64,000 nt of DNA, from positions 1 through 64,000 of the forward strand of contig JACREQ010000100.1 of assembly GCA_016218155.1 (NCBI GenBank), written 5' to 3'. Under the pieces are notes generated by a model. That model was not told the origin of the DNA. It was given only the letters and a program-made list of their open reading frames with translations, and did not search any database. Made by a program: the position numbers and the translations under genes. Below, one piece after another: positions 61,526 to 64,000 of this stretch. Within the stretch, counting starts at the first letter, position 1. Every line of letters starts with the position of its first letter. Source of the DNA: Bacteroidia bacterium. Lineage in GTDB: Bacteria > Bacteroidota > Bacteroidia > Bacteroidales > GWA2-32-17.

Positions 61526-62059
61526 ATGAGCAAAATAGTAAATATTCTTTTAATCCTTGGATTAGTTTTAATAATCAGCTGTATAAAAAAAGAGGAAACA
61601 AATACACCTGAACCTATTTCAATTACAATGAATGCTACAGAGACTGCACTGGTTGGTCAATGGAGCTGGGATAGAACTGAAACATATAATAGCACAAATG
61701 GCTTATTGAGTACTATTCAGTATTCAAATGGCGATTACGAAACATATAATAACGGAAATCTTACAGGTACAGAGAATAATAATCCATCTTATTATTATTA
61801 TAAATTTCTTAATACTTCTTATCAGAAAGAAGGAGTTAGTTTAGAACAAAGATGGTTTGATTTAAAATTAAATGCCAACGGGGATTTATCTGATGGAGCA
61901 TGGGTTGTAAAAATTAATTATTCAGGTAGTGGTAAAGACTTTATTCAGGTTCCTTTTAACGCATATATTTACACATTATCTACAACTGAGTTAATTACCA
62001 GAAATAATACTAATTCTGAATTGTTTGGTACAATAATAAAGTATTATCATAAACTTTAG
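61526..62059 (+). CDS. Lipoprotein, lipocalin-like
   Basis: 177 residues from the ATG at 61526 (a TTG two codons upstream is possible). MSKIVNILLILGLVLIISC is a lipoprotein signal with lipobox IISC. The mature part (ALVGQWSWDRTETYNS at the start; many Tyr/Asn; QRWFDLKLNANGDLSDGAW) looks like a small beta barrel of the lipocalin-like group that is common in phylum lipoproteins. The ligand is unknown. A YdeI-family gene follows 48 bases later. Confidence 0.7.
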   Translation: MSKIVNILLILGLVLIISCIKKEETNTPEPISITMNATETALVGQWSWDRTETYNSTNGLLSTIQYSNGDYETYNNGNLTGTENNNPSYYYYKFLNTSYQKEGVSLEQRWFDLKLNANGDLSDGAWVVKINYSGSGKDFIQVPFNAYIYTLSTTELITRNNTNSELFGTIIKYYHKL

Positions 62060-62107
62060 CATTGGTAATAGTCATCTTCTAATTCAATCAGGGTTTAAAA
62101 ATTAAAA

Positions 62108-62665
62108 ATGACTCCCGTATTCTTTAACAACCAATTAGAATTCAGAAAATGGTTAGAAAATAATCATGAAAAAGAAAAAGAATTATTGGTTGGATATTAC
62201 AAAGTTGGTAGTGGTAAACAAAATATGACATGGTCGGAGTCAGTTGATCAGGCAATTTGTTATGGCTGGATAGATGGGGTTCGTAAATCTATCGACAAAA
62301 ATAGTTATTGCATTAGATTTACACCAAGAAAACCAAAAAGTAACTGGAGTGAAATTAATATTAAAAAAGTAGAAGAATTAACAAAACAGGGACTAATGCA
62401 CCCATCCGGAATAGCAATTTTTAATATTAGATTGCAAAATCATTCCGGTGTATATAGTTATGAAAACAGACCCGAAATACTTTCAGACGATTTTGAAAAG
62501 ATATTCAAAGCAAACAAAAAAGCATGGAGTTTTTTTGAATTACAATCATCGTCGTATAAAAAAACTTTTTCACATTGGGTAATGAGCGCAAAACAAGAAT
62601 CAACAAAAATTAACAGGCTTAATAAATTGATTAAACAAAGTGAATTAAAACAAAAATTGTTTTAA
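62108..62665 (+). CDS. YdeI/OmpD-associated family protein
   Basis: 185 residues: FFNNQLEFRKWLENNHEKEK, VGYYKVGSGKQNMTWSESVD, AICYGWIDGVRKSIDKNSY, RFTPRKPKSNWSEINIKKVE are the conserved blocks of the YdeI family. The family is named after a bacterial protein linked to resistance to an antimicrobial peptide, and its molecular function is not settled. No signal peptide; cytoplasmic. Confidence 0.87.
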   Translation: MTPVFFNNQLEFRKWLENNHEKEKELLVGYYKVGSGKQNMTWSESVDQAICYGWIDGVRKSIDKNSYCIRFTPRKPKSNWSEINIKKVEELTKQGLMHPSGIAIFNIRLQNHSGVYSYENRPEILSDDFEKIFKANKKAWSFFELQSSSYKKTFSHWVMSAKQESTKINRLNKLIKQSELKQKLF

Positions 62666-62698
62666 AAATAATAGTATTTTTAAATAAAAATATCAGAG

Positions 62699-63514
62699 AT
62701 GAAAATAGAATGGTTAATGAATTATAGCCCTGTATTATTGGCATTCTGTGCTACAATGTTTACATGGTTTATAACAGCATTAGGAGCATCGATGGTCTTT
62801 TTCTTTAAAACAATTAACAAAAAAATTCTTAATTCGATGCTGGGATTTGCTGCAGGTGTAATGATAGCAGCAAGTTTCTGGTCGCTTCTTAAACCTGCAA
62901 TAGAAATGGCAGAGGCAAGCGGAACAATACCATGGCTGCCAGCTTTAGTTGGATTTCTATCTGGCGGTGCATTTTTATTTTTAATAGATAAGCTATTACC
63001 TCATTTACATATGGGTTTATCTACAGATAAAGCAGAAGGAATAAAAACAACATGGCAAAGAAGTGTTCTTCTTGTTCTGGCTATCACACTTCATAATATT
63101 CCAGAAGGACTCGCGGTAGGTATAGCTTTTGGAGCATTAGCAAATAATCCTGATATAGGATTACTTACTGGTGCAATTGCTCTTACTATTGGTATTGGCT
63201 TGCAGAATTTTCCTGAGGGGGCAGCAGTATCTATTCCACTAAGACGAGAAGGTTTTTCAAGATTCAGAGCATTTAATTACGGTCAATTGTCAGGCATTGT
63301 TGAGCCTATTGCCGGAGTATTAGGAGCATATTTAGTTTTAACAATAACCCCTATTCTTCCTTATGCACTTTCGTTTGCTGCAGGCGCTATGATATTTGTT
63401 GTTGTAGAAGAGTTAATTCCCGAATCGCAATCAGGTAACGAAACTGACTTATCTACAATTGGCGCAATGTTAGGTTTTGCAACTATGATGTTACTTGATG
63501 TTTCATTAGGTTAA
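62699..63514 (+). CDS. ZIP-family metal transporter (ZupT-like)
   Basis: 271 residues with eight predicted membrane segments. The metal-site motifs are HNIPEGLAVGIAFG in TM4 (His, Asn, Glu) and NFPEGAAVSIP in TM5. ZIP proteins carry Zn2+ and other divalent metals into the cytoplasm. The region between TM3 and TM4 (LPHLHMG) has two His that may bind metal. It may form an operon with the YdeI gene, 33 bases apart. Confidence 0.9.
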   Translation: MKIEWLMNYSPVLLAFCATMFTWFITALGASMVFFFKTINKKILNSMLGFAAGVMIAASFWSLLKPAIEMAEASGTIPWLPALVGFLSGGAFLFLIDKLLPHLHMGLSTDKAEGIKTTWQRSVLLVLAITLHNIPEGLAVGIAFGALANNPDIGLLTGAIALTIGIGLQNFPEGAAVSIPLRREGFSRFRAFNYGQLSGIVEPIAGVLGAYLVLTITPILPYALSFAAGAMIFVVVEELIPESQSGNETDLSTIGAMLGFATMMLLDVSLG

Positions 63515-63544
63515 CAAATCAAGTTGCTAGCTGAAATTCTTTCT

Positions 63545-64000
63545 CTAACATTTTACACAATACCTTAACTCTTTTTCAATAATTTCATTTATTTTGTCAG
63601 CCAAAGTATAAATCATAAAATGCCCTCCTCCTTCAATTTTATAATCAGGCTTAACAAATCTTAAAGGTAACATTTTATCTTTAGTACCATGTATGTGAAT
63701 TATTTCCGAATTAGCGGCTTCAATTTTCCATGAAATTAGAGCATTCATTGCCCACTTCATAAACAAAGAATCCGAATCATTTAAAATCTCTGTAAGAAGT
63801 TTTCTCTCTTCATCGTTTGATGTACCAAACAAATCAAATAAAACCTTATTAGGTTTATTAAATAATTTTGCCGGAATAATTTTCTGTATTTTAAGTTTAC
63901 CTGCAAATCTTAAATAATCGGGTATTTCATTTCTACTTTGCAGGCTTGAAATAACAATAGATTTAATTGGTTTTGTAAACGTTGTTAATTCATTAACAAT
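63545..64000 (-). CDS. Alpha/beta-hydrolase, C-terminal part (gene continues past window end)
   Basis: The frame is open to base 64000, with no upstream stop; about 151 residues are visible. The C-terminal part has the acid residue in IIHIHGTKDKMLP and the base in GGGHFMIYTLADKINEI, the usual Asp/His layout of alpha/beta hydrolases. The nucleophile elbow is probably just outside or at the right edge (SIVISSLQS). Substrate unknown. The TTG at 63832 sometimes taken as a start is internal to this longer frame. Confidence 0.75.
   Translation of the reverse strand: MVNELTTFTKPIKSIVISSLQSRNEIPDYLRFAGKLKIQKIIPAKLFNKPNKVLFDLFGTSNDEERKLLTEILNDSDSLFMKWAMNALISWKIEAANSEIIHIHGTKDKMLPLRFVKPDYKIEGGGHFMIYTLADKINEIIEKELRYCVKC

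Noticed and set aside
61309-61611. 100-codon plus-strand open frame covering the tRNA-Asn 3' end
   Set aside because: It overlaps a perfect tRNA, its terminator and the lipoprotein gene in another frame; no coding features.

Overview
This 64 kb window is an AT-rich chromosomal segment (about one third G+C by eye) of a Bacteroidota bacterium. The evidence is mutually consistent. There are type IX secretion C-terminal domains (12.3-13.1 kb and 28.9-30.2 kb) and a CHU_C gliding-type C-terminus (40.2-44.3 kb). Families largely confined to the phylum are present (DUF4294, DUF4834, DUF5686, DUF5723). The futalosine menaquinone enzyme MqnE is encoded, and many genes start just downstream of the phylum's TAnnTTTG -7 promoter element. 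Genus cannot be read from the sequence. TGA is an ordinary stop codon here (for example dnaE and the gene ending at 15279).

Layout. 0-12 kb is an envelope-glycan locus. It holds the end of a TPR protein, two ketoacyl-ACP synthase III enzymes, a dedicated acyl carrier protein, an SDR reductase, a family 2 glycosyltransferase, a GNAT N-acyltransferase, a methyltransferase and a B12-dependent radical SAM enzyme, all on the plus strand. These converge on a minus-strand block of three sulfotransferases and a Wzx-like flippase. The reading I favour is a small acyl group (for example 3-hydroxybutyryl) built on a private ACP, attached to an amino sugar, with the glycan further methylated, sulfated and exported. 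12-25 kb is mixed: a T9SS cargo, TPR lipoproteins, initiator tRNA-Met with a nearby 24-bp copy of its 3' end, an RNA methyltransferase divergent from sucC, a Y1 transposase with hairpin repeats, a TsaC/Sua5 enzyme, a flavin oxidoreductase, a secreted MsrB-MsrA fusion and a PurF paralogue. 25-34.5 kb holds a large outer-membrane receptor-like protein, a LamG T9SS cargo, a SPOR protein, a universal stress protein and a minus-strand operon (10-TM transporter, 5'-nucleotidase, LEA14-like lipoprotein).

34.7-50 kb holds dnaE, trxA, a thiamine-binding protein, DUF3108, a 1378-residue CHU_C adhesin, rluB with a DUF5686 outer-membrane protein, a lipase and three tandem paralogous small membrane proteins. 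50-57.5 kb holds an RhlE-type helicase, a DUF5723/lipoprotein pair, mqnE, the short rpmH (L34) gene, DUF4834 and a FkbM methyltransferase. 57.5-64 kb holds a palindromic repeat cluster, a PIF1-type helicase gene broken only by two in-frame TGA codons, adenosine kinase, tRNA-Asn, a lipoprotein, a YdeI-family protein, a ZIP transporter and a truncated alpha/beta hydrolase.

The strongest second-look items are the helicase whose two TGA codons both sit where relatives have glycine (otherwise intact over 835 codons), the acyl-decorated sulfoglycan locus, and the Y1 transposase surrounded by hairpins with a near-constant YGTAG loop over changing stems.
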